NCBI GenBank assembly: GCA_021808195.1
Contig: JAKBCE010000008.1
Coordinates: forward strand, 70,538 to 134,537
Direction: 5' to 3'
Source: Pseudomonadota bacterium
GTDB lineage: Bacteria; Pseudomonadota; Gammaproteobacteria; Steroidobacterales; Steroidobacteraceae
Length of the DNA stretch: 64,000 bases
The notes under the pieces were generated by a model that was not told the DNA's origin, made no database searches, and was given only the letters and a program-made list of their open reading frames with translations. The position numbers and the translations under genes are program-made. Position 1 is the first letter of the stretch. Every line of letters starts with the position of its first letter. Shown here piece by piece: positions 1-8,209 of this stretch.

Positions 1-519
1 GAGGTCAATCACGCCACGCTGGCGGGCCTGGATTTCGAGCATGAGGTCACCGCCGCACTGGCTTACGGCATCTTCGGCTCGATCGACATCAACCGCGGCG
101 ACCCACGCAATGGCTGGGACACCGATCAATTCCCGAACAACGCCCAGGAGCTCGTGCCGGCGTTTGTCGCCCTCATCGAGGCTGGCGGATTCAGCACAGG
201 CGGATTTAACTTCGACGCCAAGCTGCGCCGTCAGTCGGTCGATCCGGCCGACCTGTACCTGGCCCATATCGGCGGCATCGACACCCTGGCACGCGCACTG
301 CTCGCCGCCGCGGACGTCGTTGCCGAGCGCAAACTCGCCGAGCTGAAGAAGGCCCGCTACCGCGGCTGGGACGGTGAACTCGGTCAGCGCATCGAAAGCG
401 GCTCACTGAACCTCGCCACGCTCGCGGATCTGGCCACCGCGGAGGACTTCCAGCCCAGTCCGCACTCCGGCCATCAGGAGCTTGCCGAGAGCCTGATCGC
501 TCGGCACTGCAAGTATTGA
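1..519 (+). CDS. xylA: Xylose isomerase, C-terminal part (5' end outside window)
   Basis: Open from base 1 to the TGA at 517-519, giving the last 172 residues of a protein whose start lies before the window. The peptide reads GSIDINRGDPRNGWDTDQFP followed by a helical tail, which is the metal-ligand Asp region and C-terminal arm of class II xylose isomerase. The enzyme interconverts D-xylose and D-xylulose in the cytoplasm using two divalent metal ions, and the family is usually about 440 residues long. The tail ends ESLIARHCKY. Any xylulokinase or xylose regulator would have to lie upstream, outside the window. The next gene is convergent, so this is the last gene of its transcription unit. 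Confidence 0.93.
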   Translation, partial: EVNHATLAGLDFEHEVTAALAYGIFGSIDINRGDPRNGWDTDQFPNNAQELVPAFVALIEAGGFSTGGFNFDAKLRRQSVDPADLYLAHIGGIDTLARALLAAADVVAERKLAELKKARYRGWDGELGQRIESGSLNLATLADLATAEDFQPSPHSGHQELAESLIARHCKY

Positions 520-581
520 GTCGGCCCGCCGCGCCGTCCGCGCACCTCGCCGAGGTTGCGCGGACGCTCGCCGACGGCGGC

Positions 582-1559
582 TCAGGCCGAGCGCGACGTG
601 CCGCGCGGGACGACCACATCGAGCCCGCGACCCGGCTGCTGTGCCCGCACCAGCGTGCTCTTGCCAAACAGGGATTCGATCAGATCCACGGCCAACTCGG
701 CCGTGCGGTTGCGAACGTCGAGCGCAGGGTTCAGCTCCACCACATCGAGCGAGCCGACGCGGCGGGTATCGGCAATCATTTCCATGCACAACTGCGCTTC
801 GCGGTAGGTCGGGCCGCCCGGCACGGTCGTCCCCACGCCCGGAGCGATGTCCGGATCGAGAAAGTCGACATCGAAGCTCACGTGCAGATGGGTGTCGGCG
901 TCGACACCGCTCAGCGCCTGCTCCATGGTGGCGCGCATGCCCATCTCATCGATGTAGCGCATGTCGAATACCTCCACGGCAAGTTCGTGCACGAGGCGCC
1001 GCTCCCCCTCATCGACGCTGCGGATGCCGATCTGCCGGATCCACTGCGGATGGATGGCCGGGCTCTGTCCGCCAAGGCCGGTGAGCACCCGCGGACCGAG
1101 TCCGCACAGACACGCGAGCGGCATCCCGTGCAGGTTGCCACTGGGGGAGAGTTCCCCGGTGTTGAAATCCGCATGTGCATCGAGCCACAGCACGCGCAGT
1201 TTGCGCCCGCGTTCGCGGCAATGACGCGCCACGGCGCTCACCGAGCCGATGGCGAGGGAGTGATCCCCGCCGAGCAGAATCGGCAGTTCGCCCGCACCGA
1301 GGGCCGCGTAAACCGCCGCGTGGACCTGCTGGTTCCAGCCGGTCACCGCCTCCAGATTGCGATAACCGCCCTGCGCCGCGGCGCGCGGATTGGCCGGACC
1401 GACGAGATTTCCCCGGTCGCTGACCGACAGGCCGCGCGCCTCGAGGGCGCTCGCCAGCCCGGCGACGCGCATCGCCTCCGGTCCCATCGAGGCTCCCAGC
1501 GCCGCCGCACCGACGTCGGTGGGCGCTCCGATCAACGAAACGCAGCGCGGCGCGGCCAT
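582..1559 (-). CDS. rocF: Arginase
   Basis: 325 residues, the size of bacterial arginases. It hydrolyses L-arginine to ornithine and urea with a binuclear manganese centre. The metal-binding motifs are visible in order: GGDHS (about 97-101), DAHADFN (127-133) and SFDVDFLDP (228-236). The start is the ATG at 1559, four bases after the stop of the upstream ornithine cyclodeaminase gene; the open frame extends further upstream only as antisense to that gene. Together the two enzymes convert arginine to proline with release of urea and ammonia. The divergent Lrp/AsnC regulator is the likely controller. Agmatinase is the main alternative, but the GNLHGMPLA stretch and the partner gene favour arginase. 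Confidence 0.93.
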   Translation of the reverse strand: MAAPRCVSLIGAPTDVGAAALGASMGPEAMRVAGLASALEARGLSVSDRGNLVGPANPRAAAQGGYRNLEAVTGWNQQVHAAVYAALGAGELPILLGGDHSLAIGSVSAVARHCRERGRKLRVLWLDAHADFNTGELSPSGNLHGMPLACLCGLGPRVLTGLGGQSPAIHPQWIRQIGIRSVDEGERRLVHELAVEVFDMRYIDEMGMRATMEQALSGVDADTHLHVSFDVDFLDPDIAPGVGTTVPGGPTYREAQLCMEMIADTRRVGSLDVVELNPALDVRNRTAELAVDLIESLFGKSTLVRAQQPGRGLDVVVPRGTSRSA

Positions 1560-1563
1560 GCGC

Positions 1564-2640
1564 TCAAGCCTCGGCCAGTTCGGCCACCGCCGCGCGCGCC
1601 GGCCGCGGGGCGCCCAGCAGCCCGTAGAAGAGGTCCTTCGGATCCTCGAGGTCGGGAATGAGGTCGATGTGCGTCCGCGTGCCCCGTCGCTCGCGGTGCA
1701 GCCGGTGCAGATAGCGCAGCGCCGCGAAATCCTCGAGCGCAAAGCCCACTGAGTCAAACACCGTCACCTCCAGATCGCTCGCGCGGCCGGTACGCCGGCC
1801 GCTCAGCACATCTGCAAGTTCCACCACTGGGAAATCGGCCGGCATCTGTTGGATCTCCCCCTCAATGCGCGACTGCGGTTCGAACTCGACCACCACCCGC
1901 GCATCGGCGCGTCGCAGGATATCAGGATGCAGTTCGGTCTTGCCCGGGCAATCCCCGCCCACGGCATTCAGGTGCATGCCGGGTTTGATCATCTCCGGCC
2001 GCAGAATGACCGCGTTGCGCTTATCGGCGGTGATGGTCGTGACGATGTCCGCGCCGGCACAGGCCTCGGCGACGGAACGGCAGGGCAGCACCTGCAGGCC
2101 GGGCAAGCGCAGCCGGTTGAGATTACCGATCAGCTTGTCCGTCGCCTGCCGATCGACGTCGTACAGTCTCAGTTCGCGCACGCCGAGTTCGCTATGGAAC
2201 GCGATGCTCTGGAATTCCGACTGCGCCCCGTTGCCGATCAGCGCCATCACACGGCTGTCGGCCCGAGCGAGCGCACGGGCCGCCACCACCGAGGTCGCCG
2301 CAGTGCGCAGCGCCGTGGTGAACGTCATCTCCGCAAGCGCGCGCGGATATCCTGTGTCGACGTCTGCGAGCATGCCAAAGGCCATCACGGTGAGCAGACC
2401 CTTGGCGGTGTTCTTCGGGTGACCGTTGACGTACTTGAACGCGTACTGACGGCCATCGCACGCCGGCATGAGCTCGATGACTCCAACGGGCGAGTGCGTC
2501 GCGTGGCGCGGGGATTTCTCGAACGCCTCCCAGCGACGGTAGTCCGCCTCGATCTCGCGTGCGAGTCCGGCGATGAAGGGCCCCGGTCCCAGATCCTGCA
2601 CGAGTTCGCGAACCCGACCGGTACCGATGAAATCGACCAT
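1564..2640 (-). CDS. ocd: Ornithine cyclodeaminase
   Basis: 358 residues of the ornithine cyclodeaminase/mu-crystallin family, which converts L-ornithine to L-proline and ammonia with bound NAD. The N-terminal half carries GYPRALAEMTFTTALRTAAT, typical of true ornithine cyclodeaminases. The Rossmann loop reads GNGAQSEFQ (about 136-144). The ATG at 2640 is chosen because GAGAGGAG lies eight bases upstream; a start nine codons earlier has no such site. It is first in a two-gene operon with arginase. The product is expected to be cytoplasmic and to feed proline catabolism or anabolism. Other family members reduce imino acids, but the arginase partner supports ornithine as substrate. Confidence 0.92.
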   Translation of the reverse strand: MVDFIGTGRVRELVQDLGPGPFIAGLAREIEADYRRWEAFEKSPRHATHSPVGVIELMPACDGRQYAFKYVNGHPKNTAKGLLTVMAFGMLADVDTGYPRALAEMTFTTALRTAATSVVAARALARADSRVMALIGNGAQSEFQSIAFHSELGVRELRLYDVDRQATDKLIGNLNRLRLPGLQVLPCRSVAEACAGADIVTTITADKRNAVILRPEMIKPGMHLNAVGGDCPGKTELHPDILRRADARVVVEFEPQSRIEGEIQQMPADFPVVELADVLSGRRTGRASDLEVTVFDSVGFALEDFAALRYLHRLHRERRGTRTHIDLIPDLEDPKDLFYGLLGAPRPARAAVAELAEA

Positions 2641-2755
2641 GGTGAATCTCCTCTCGGTGAGCGGCACGCGAACGCGATGCCACCACGAACGCCATGATCC
2701 ACGGCTCCGCGGCCAAAAAATAGTCAGAGAAATACCAAAACTGCGGACTTAATTG

Positions 2756-2787
2756 ATCAAAATGACACACCGATCTATCATTTTGAT
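2756..2787. promoter_or_regulatory. Inverted-repeat operator candidate between ocd-rocF and the Lrp-type regulator
   Basis: Perfect 10-base inverted repeat: ATCAAAATGA at 2756-2765 and TCATTTTGAT at 2778-2787, separated by 12 bases, so the arm centres are 22 bases (about two helical turns) apart. It lies in the AT-rich gap between the divergent ocd start (2640) and the regulator start (2828). Lrp/AsnC proteins bind symmetric AT-rich sites and often control the adjacent divergent operon. The assignment to this regulator is inference from position and symmetry. Confidence 0.6.
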
Positions 2788-2827
2788 AGACTCGAACACC
2801 CTCCTGAGCGGTAACGGAGCTGCCCCA

Positions 2828-3250
2828 ATGGACGATCTCGATCACCGCCTGATCTCCTTGCTGCGCGCCAATGCGCGCGCCTCCATTGCCTCGCTCGCCA
2901 AGCGGCTTGCCGTGGCCCGCGGCACCGTACAGAACCGCATGGCCAAGCTCGAAGCCGACGGCACCATCGTGGGCTACACCGTACGCCTGAAGCCCGAGGT
3001 TCAGGAGCAGCACATTCGCGCACTGATGACGATCGCCGCTGACGGTAACCAGGTCGATGCGGTCGTGCGTACGCTGCGTGGAGACCCCGCGGTTGCCAGT
3101 CTCTACAGCACCAATGGCCGGTGGGATCTGGTTGCCGAGCTACGCGCCGATTCGCTGGCGTCCTTCGATCGCGTGCTGGCGCGAGTCAGCCGCACGCCGG
3201 GCGTCACGAGTACCGAGACGAGCCTGCTGCTCTCGACATTCAAGCTGTGA
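2828..3250 (+). CDS. Lrp/AsnC-family transcriptional regulator
   Basis: 140 residues. An N-terminal winged helix (DDLDHRLISLLRANARASIA, then VARGTVQNRMAKLEADGTI, about residues 2-50) is followed by a ligand-binding RAM domain ending TETSLLLSTFKL. Lrp/AsnC proteins form octamers or dimers, bind amino acids through the RAM domain and control amino-acid metabolism. The start is the ATG at 2828 with GGAG about ten bases upstream; an in-frame TTG at 2753 falls inside the likely operator and is rejected. Divergence from ocd-rocF makes arginine or ornithine the likely effector, which is inferred from context. Confidence 0.9.
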   Translation: MDDLDHRLISLLRANARASIASLAKRLAVARGTVQNRMAKLEADGTIVGYTVRLKPEVQEQHIRALMTIAADGNQVDAVVRTLRGDPAVASLYSTNGRWDLVAELRADSLASFDRVLARVSRTPGVTSTETSLLLSTFKL

Positions 3251-3368
3251 GTCGCTGCGCTTGCCCGAGGCGGATGCACATACGCTATGCTTACTCTGAA
3301 TCCAGCGCAGCCGGCGCGCCGCGCGTCGCTCGCCCTCCTGCAACCTCCCATCCCGCACGGCCCTGCGC

Positions 3369-4475
3369 ATGACTGACACTGCGAAGCTCCGCGTCGCCCT
3401 GCTCTACGGCGGGCAATCAGCGGAACATGAAATCTCCATCCTGTCCGCGCGCAACGTGCTCGCAGCGCTCGATCCGCAGCGCTTCGAGCCGCTGCTGATC
3501 GGTATCGACAAGCGCGGCCGCTGGCTGCGGCAGGATGCCGCGCGGCTGCTGGGGAGCGCGCGCGATCCGCGCCTGGTGCGCATTGAGGACGGCGCGCCCG
3601 TCACGCGTGAGTTCATTGCGAGCGGTGCCAGCACCGATCCAGCCGAGCGCATCGATGTCATTTTCCCGGTTCTGCACGGTACGATGGGTGAGGACGGCAC
3701 CGTGCAGGGGCTGCTCGAACTGGCTGGCATTCCGTACGTAGGCGCCGGCGTACTCGGCTCGGCCATCGGCATGGATAAGGATGTCAGCAAGCGTCTGCTG
3801 CGCCAAGCGGGCATCCCGGTCGCGGACTTCCGCACCGTGCGCCGCGCTTACTTCGAGGCCGACCCGGCCGGTGCGCTCGCAGACCTGAGCGCGCTCGGTC
3901 TACCCGTATTCACCAAGCCGGCCAATGCCGGCTCATCGATCGGCGTGCGGCGGGTCACCGAGCATGCTGCGATCGAAGCGGCGGTGCGCCATGCATTTGA
4001 ATTCGACGACAAGGTGCTCGTCGAGGCCGCCGTGAGCGGACGGGAAATCGAACTTGCCGTCCTCGGCGGCCATCCGCCCGCAGTATCCGTAGCCGGAGAG
4101 ATTGTCGTACGGCATCGGGACGGCTTTTACTCCTACGATGCGAAATATCTCGATGACAGTGGGGCCCGTCTGGAATTACCGGCGCGGCTCGCGCAGGCCG
4201 AGCTGGCAGGCGCGCAGGCACTCGCCGCACGCACCTTCGAGGTGCTCGAGTGCGAGGGCATGGCGCGGGTGGATCTGTTCCTGCAGGCCGACGGCGCACT
4301 GCTGGTCAACGAAATCAACACCATCCCGGGCTTCACCGCGATTTCCATGTACCCGAAGCTCTGGGAGCTCTCGGGTCTGACGCCGCAGAGGCTGATCACG
4401 CGCCTGATCGACTTGGCGCTCGAGCGGGCTCGGCGCCGCGCGGCGCTGCGGCGCAGCGGCGCCGCAGCCCCCTAA
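3369..4475 (+). CDS. ddl: D-alanine--D-alanine ligase
   Basis: 368 residues, the full length of the Ddl family. It joins two D-alanines with ATP to make the dipeptide for peptidoglycan precursors. Visible signatures are GGQSAEHEIS near residue 15, FPVLHGTMGEDGTVQGLLEL near 95, the ATP-grasp core KPANAGSSIGVRRV, and the C-terminal metal-binding NEINTIPGFTAISMYPKLW. The gene stands outside any dcw cluster, so it may be a second ddl in this genome, although that cannot be judged from the window. The C-terminal tail is rich in Arg and Ala. A glutathione S-transferase gene follows after 37 bases on the same strand. Confidence 0.95.
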   Translation: MTDTAKLRVALLYGGQSAEHEISILSARNVLAALDPQRFEPLLIGIDKRGRWLRQDAARLLGSARDPRLVRIEDGAPVTREFIASGASTDPAERIDVIFPVLHGTMGEDGTVQGLLELAGIPYVGAGVLGSAIGMDKDVSKRLLRQAGIPVADFRTVRRAYFEADPAGALADLSALGLPVFTKPANAGSSIGVRRVTEHAAIEAAVRHAFEFDDKVLVEAAVSGREIELAVLGGHPPAVSVAGEIVVRHRDGFYSYDAKYLDDSGARLELPARLAQAELAGAQALAARTFEVLECEGMARVDLFLQADGALLVNEINTIPGFTAISMYPKLWELSGLTPQRLITRLIDLALERARRRAALRRSGAAAP

Positions 4476-4512
4476 TGCGGCCCGACGCTCGTCCCGGGCC
4501 TGGAGTCACGCC

Positions 4513-5115
4513 ATGAAACTCTTCAGCAGCCCCACTTCGCCGTTTGCTCGCAAGGTGCGTGTCAGCGCGCTCGAGCTCGGACTTGCCGAACGCATCGAAC
4601 TGCTCGAGGTCAGCCTCTCGCCGGTCAATCCGCACGCGGGGCTGCGCGAGCACAACCCGCTCGGCAAGATTCCCGCCTTGCTCACCGATGCCGGCGAGAC
4701 GCTGTATGACTCCCCGGTGATCTGCGAGTACCTCGATGCGCTGGTGGGCGGCAATCACCTGTGGCCAGCCGGCGGAGCGGCCCGCTGGCAGGCGCTGCGC
4801 CGCCAAGCGCTTGCCGATGGCATCACCGATGCTGCCGTGCTGGTGCGCTATGAGCACGCCGCACGTCCGGCACAGCTGCGCTGGACGGAATGGACGGACG
4901 GACAGTGGCTGAAAATCCGCACGGCGCTCGAGGCCCTCGAGCAGGAGTCCCTCGACGGACCGTTCGACATCGGCGCAATTTCCGTGGCGTGCGCACTGGG
5001 GTATCTGGCGTTCCGCTTTCCTCAGGAGCGCTGGAGCGAGCGCCTGCCACGCCTGGGCGCCTGGTACGCCGCGGTCTGCGAACGACCGTCCCTTGCCGCG
5101 ACGCGTCCGGCTTAG
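4513..5115 (+). CDS. Glutathione S-transferase family protein
   Basis: 200 residues. The thioredoxin-like N-terminal half begins MKLFSSPTSPFARKVRVSAL, with a Ser/Thr-Ser-Pro motif in the catalytic loop, and continues to the glutathione-contacting DSPVICEYLD (about residues 64-73). The all-alpha C-terminal domain follows. The family conjugates or reduces substrates with glutathione; the specific substrate cannot be read from sequence. GGAG seven bases before the ATG at 4513 supports the start. It probably shares a transcript with ddl. Its TAG stop overlaps the TAA stop of the convergent rdgC by four bases. Confidence 0.88.
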   Translation: MKLFSSPTSPFARKVRVSALELGLAERIELLEVSLSPVNPHAGLREHNPLGKIPALLTDAGETLYDSPVICEYLDALVGGNHLWPAGGAARWQALRRQALADGITDAAVLVRYEHAARPAQLRWTEWTDGQWLKIRTALEALEQESLDGPFDIGAISVACALGYLAFRFPQERWSERLPRLGAWYAAVCERPSLAATRPA

Positions 5116-6017
5116 GCCGCGGCGCGCGCCCCTTCACCGCCCAGCTCGCCGGAGAGCGCCTCGAGCAGCTTGCCGAGCTCGCCGGCCATCACGGTGAAAT
5201 CCAGATCGAACTGCTCGAGCGGATCGATCTCACCCCCGTCTTCGCGCTCCGGGGCGAGCTCCAGGAACTGTACCCGTTTGACCTGCAGCTTCTCGGTGAG
5301 GATAAACGCAATCCGTCCGTTCCAGGTGAGTCCGAGCTGGGTGGGCCGCTTGCCCGCGGCCAGATGCGTACGGATGTCCGGCCCGTCGAGGACGTGACGA
5401 CGGTAGCGCACCGTCGACTTCATCGCATCGGCGGACTCGAGCTCCAGATCCTGCTCGAGTGCGAACGCCCCGGGCGCGCCGCGCTGCAGCCACGTGGCCA
5501 TGCTCGCACTGACAGAGCGCTCGGTATCGAACATCTGGACGGCGAGGCTGCCGAGCGTATCGCGCAGCGTCTCGATCAGCTCCTCGGCGCGGGCTGCGCT
5601 CGCGGAATCGACCACCAGCCACCCTGCGGCCGCATCGACCCAGGCGCGCGTGACGATGCGCCGAGTGAGCGCTCGCGCGCGCAACTCATCGGCGACCTGC
5701 AGCTTGAGCGCACGCATCTGCCGCCGACCGACCGGGAAACCCTGAGTTTGCGCCAACTCCGCGGCACGCCGCTCGGCCTCCTGGCGAATGACCGAGGCTG
5801 GCAGCAGCTTCTGCTCGATGCCCAGCGCGAGCAGGTGCTGGGTCGCGACGGTGTGCAGCATTCGGCCGGACGGTGAGGGGGCCACCCAGCCGCGGCTGCG
5901 CATCTGCAGCGCGCTGCACGGCTGCAACGGCATGCGGCTCAGAGCCGCCTCGAGATCGGCGGCGGACCAGCTCCAATCGGCCGGCAAACGGTAAACGGTG
6001 AGATTCTTAAACCACAT
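5112..6017 (-). CDS. rdgC: Recombination-associated protein RdgC
   Basis: 301 residues, close to the usual 303. The N-terminus MWFKNLTVYRL and the stretch RMPLQPCSALQMRSRGWVAP are diagnostic of RdgC, a ring-shaped dimer that coats duplex DNA, restrains RecA and influences replication restart and recombination. The start is the ATG at 6017; a frame extending upstream has no family support. A TATACT hexamer about 28 bases before the ATG is a plausible -10 box. The gene is monocistronic and convergent with the glutathione S-transferase gene. Confidence 0.95.
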   Translation of the reverse strand: MWFKNLTVYRLPADWSWSAADLEAALSRMPLQPCSALQMRSRGWVAPSPSGRMLHTVATQHLLALGIEQKLLPASVIRQEAERRAAELAQTQGFPVGRRQMRALKLQVADELRARALTRRIVTRAWVDAAAGWLVVDSASAARAEELIETLRDTLGSLAVQMFDTERSVSASMATWLQRGAPGAFALEQDLELESADAMKSTVRYRRHVLDGPDIRTHLAAGKRPTQLGLTWNGRIAFILTEKLQVKRVQFLELAPEREDGGEIDPLEQFDLDFTVMAGELGKLLEALSGELGGEGARAAA

Positions 6018-6155
6018 GCTCGCGAAGCGCCCGCAAAAGTGGCGCAGTATATCGGTCCGCGCACCCTGCTGCGCCCCTCGCGCGCCCGCCACGTCTCCCG
6101 TAGCCTATGTCCCCTCAGGGGCGTTCAACCACCCCGTCCATCGGATCGTGTTGCA

Positions 6156-7046
6156 ATGACTACGCGGGCATGGCTCGTGTTCGTGGGACTCGGCATCGTC
6201 TGGGGGATGCCGTATCTGTTCATCAGACTCGCCGTGCGCGAGCTCTCCCCGTTCGACGTAGCCTGGGGACGCGTGACGCTCGCGCTGCTCGTGCTCGCGC
6301 CCATCGCGTGGCGGCGCGGTACGCTCGGCGTACTGCGCACGCACCGCGCCGCGGTCTGCACCTTCGCACTGCTCGAGTTTGCCATCCCCTACTCGCTCAT
6401 CGCCGCGAGCGAGCGCTGGATCCCCTCCTCACTCGCCGGCATCCTGGTCTCGGCCGTCCCGCTGACCATGGTGCCGGTGTCGCGCCTGCTCGGCATGCAC
6501 GAGCCGATGGGCGCGCGCCGCCTCGCAGGACTCCTGCTCGGCATCCTCGGCGTGACGGCGCTGGTCGGATTCGGCTCCGTGACCGGCGCGCACGGTTGGA
6601 CTGGCATCGGCTGCATGCTCCTCGTCACCGTCTGTTATGCGACCGGACCGCTGGTCGTACAACGTCACCTGCATGCGGTGGACTCGATGGGTACGCTCGC
6701 CGCGAGCTTGTTCGTGGCCAGTGTGGTGCTCGCCGTGCCGGCGGCGCTCAGCGCTCCACACCACCCACCGGGGGCCGCTGCGCTCGGCTCAGTGGCCGTG
6801 CTCGGTCTGGTATGCACAGCACTGTCGATGCTCGGTATGTTCTATCTGATCAAGCGGGCCGGCGCGGCACGCACCGCTGTCGTCACCTACATCAACCCGG
6901 TCGTCGCCGCCGCCCTCGGGGTCTGGGTCCTGCACGAGCACCTCGGCTGGTCCGGACCGATCGGGCTGCTGATCATACTGCTCAGCGTACGCATGGCGAC
7001 CGCCGGCGCTCCCGCTGCGGAACTCGCGGCCATCGAGCCCGGCTGA
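6156..7046 (+). CDS. EamA/DMT-family transporter
   Basis: 296 residues with about ten hydrophobic segments arranged as two EamA repeats, the drug/metabolite transporter architecture. The first segment begins TTRAWLVFVGLGIVWGMPYL, and the second repeat ends in TYINPVVAAALGVWVLHEHL, the classic EamA signature. Substrates of such inner-membrane carriers range over amino acids, nucleosides and drugs and cannot be assigned here. The ATG at 6156 is favoured because the membrane segment starts directly afterwards. No good Shine-Dalgarno sequence is seen. It is convergent with cyoD, with a shared hairpin in the gap. Confidence 0.9.
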   Translation: MTTRAWLVFVGLGIVWGMPYLFIRLAVRELSPFDVAWGRVTLALLVLAPIAWRRGTLGVLRTHRAAVCTFALLEFAIPYSLIAASERWIPSSLAGILVSAVPLTMVPVSRLLGMHEPMGARRLAGLLLGILGVTALVGFGSVTGAHGWTGIGCMLLVTVCYATGPLVVQRHLHAVDSMGTLAASLFVASVVLAVPAALSAPHHPPGAAALGSVAVLGLVCTALSMLGMFYLIKRAGAARTAVVTYINPVVAAALGVWVLHEHLGWSGPIGLLIILLSVRMATAGAPAAELAAIEPG

Positions 7047-7061
7047 GCAGCCCCAAAGCAA

Positions 7062-7095
7062 ACGCCCGAGTCCCCCTCGCGGGCGACCCGGGCGT
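7062..7095 (-). terminator. Intrinsic terminator at the end of cyoABCD
   Basis: Read on the minus strand, a 10-bp stem (one G-U pair) is formed by ACGCCCGGGT and ACTCGGGCGT with a 14-base loop, followed by TTGCTTTGG. It starts 26 bases after the cyoD stop. Because the stem is almost symmetric it may also slow transcription coming from the convergent transporter gene. Confidence 0.6.
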
Positions 7096-7121
7096 CACAC
7101 TGCAAGCGTCAGCTCAGCCGA

Positions 7122-7511
7122 TCAGGGCACTCGGCCGTGCGGCATCCCCGGCATCATGTTCAGATCGAGGTGGTACATGATCCACAGCGAACCGCCAATG
7201 ATGATGCACACCACTACCGCAGTGTAGAGCAGCGCGGTGAGATTCCAACGCTGTTCCGGCGAGCCGTTCACATGCAGGAAGTACGTGACGTGCACTACGA
7301 TCTGGGCAATGGCGAAAAACGCTATCACCAGTGGCGTCCCGGCGACGGCATGCTCCATCACCAGCGCGAACGGGATCGCCGTCATGATGATCGCGAGCAG
7401 GAAGCCGATGAGGTAGGACTTGTGGGTTGCCCCGTGGCCGCCACCGTGGGCATGACCGCCATGCGCGCCGTGCGGGGCGTGACCGACAACCGATTCGTTG
7501 GCGACGTTCAT
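7122..7511 (-). CDS. cyoD: Cytochrome o ubiquinol oxidase subunit IV
   Basis: 129 residues. A histidine- and glycine-rich N-terminal tail (HGAHGGHAHGGGHGATHKSY) is followed by three hydrophobic helices, as in CyoD. The segment FAIAQIVVHVTYFLHVNGS is typical of the family. Subunit IV is not catalytic; it stabilises assembly of the heme-copper centre in the inner-membrane quinol oxidase. Its ATG overlaps the cyoC stop in an ATGA, so it is translationally coupled. It is the last gene of the cyo operon here: no heme O synthase gene follows, the next gene being convergent. Confidence 0.93.
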   Translation of the reverse strand: MNVANESVVGHAPHGAHGGHAHGGGHGATHKSYLIGFLLAIIMTAIPFALVMEHAVAGTPLVIAFFAIAQIVVHVTYFLHVNGSPEQRWNLTALLYTAVVVCIIIGGSLWIMYHLDLNMMPGMPHGRVP

Positions 7512-8206
7512 CAGTGCACCACTCCGAACAGGTAGACCAGGGAGAACACTCCCACCCAGATGATGTCGAGGAAGTGCCAGAACAGGCTGAGACAGTTCAG
7601 GCGGGCCCGGTTCGTATCCGTCAGTCCCTTGCGCAACACCGCGACCATCATCACGGCCATGAAGATCAGGCCGCAGGTCACGTGCAGACCGTGGGTCGCC
7701 ACCAGCGTGAAGAAGCTGGAGAGGAAGGCGCTGTGGCTGGGGCCGGCGCCGATCGACACCATGTGCGCGAACTCGCGTACCTCCATGACGAGAAAGCCGA
7801 GTCCGAGCAGGAAGGTGACCGCGAACCAGCCGACCGTTGCGCGCGCCTTGTTCGCATTCATCGCCAGCGTCGCGAGGCCGCAGGTGAAGCTGCTGAACAG
7901 CAGGAACATCGTCTCGACCAGTACCGACGGCAGATCGAACAGCTGGCTGCCGCTCGGCCCGCCCGCAGTGTGGCCGCTGAGAACCGCGTACGTGGCAAAC
8001 AGGCCAGAGAACAGCAGACAGTCGCTCATCAGATAGATCCAGAAGCCGAGCTGGATCGTGGAGGCGACATCATGGTGGTGCTCGACTTCGAAATCGACCG
8101 CATCACCGCTCTGGCGCAGGTCCCGCAGCGCATCCGCCGCGTGATCGGCATACCCGGGCTTCAGCGCGAGACTGCCGCCCTGCACAACAACTGAACCGTT
8201 CGACAT
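7511..8206 (-). CDS. cyoC: Cytochrome o ubiquinol oxidase subunit III
   Basis: 231 residues with five hydrophobic helices. It shows the COX3-type motif [20 protein letters not shown] and the second-half sequence [18 protein letters not shown]. CyoC belongs to the heme-copper oxidase subunit III family and supports proton uptake and complex stability. It begins three bases after the cyoB stop (8210) and overlaps the cyoD start. The N-terminal cytosolic stretch includes [10 protein letters not shown] just before the first helix, as seen in many CyoC proteins. Confidence 0.95.
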   Translation of the reverse strand: MSNGSVVVQGGSLALKPGYADHAADALRDLRQSGDAVDFEVEHHHDVASTIQLGFWIYLMSDCLLFSGLFATYAVLSGHTAGGPSGSQLFDLPSVLVETMFLLFSSFTCGLATLAMNANKARATVGWFAVTFLLGLGFLVMEVREFAHMVSIGAGPSHSAFLSSFFTLVATHGLHVTCGLIFMAVMMVAVLRKGLTDTNRARLNCLSLFWHFLDIIWVGVFSLVYLFGVVH

Positions 8207-8209
8207 GGT

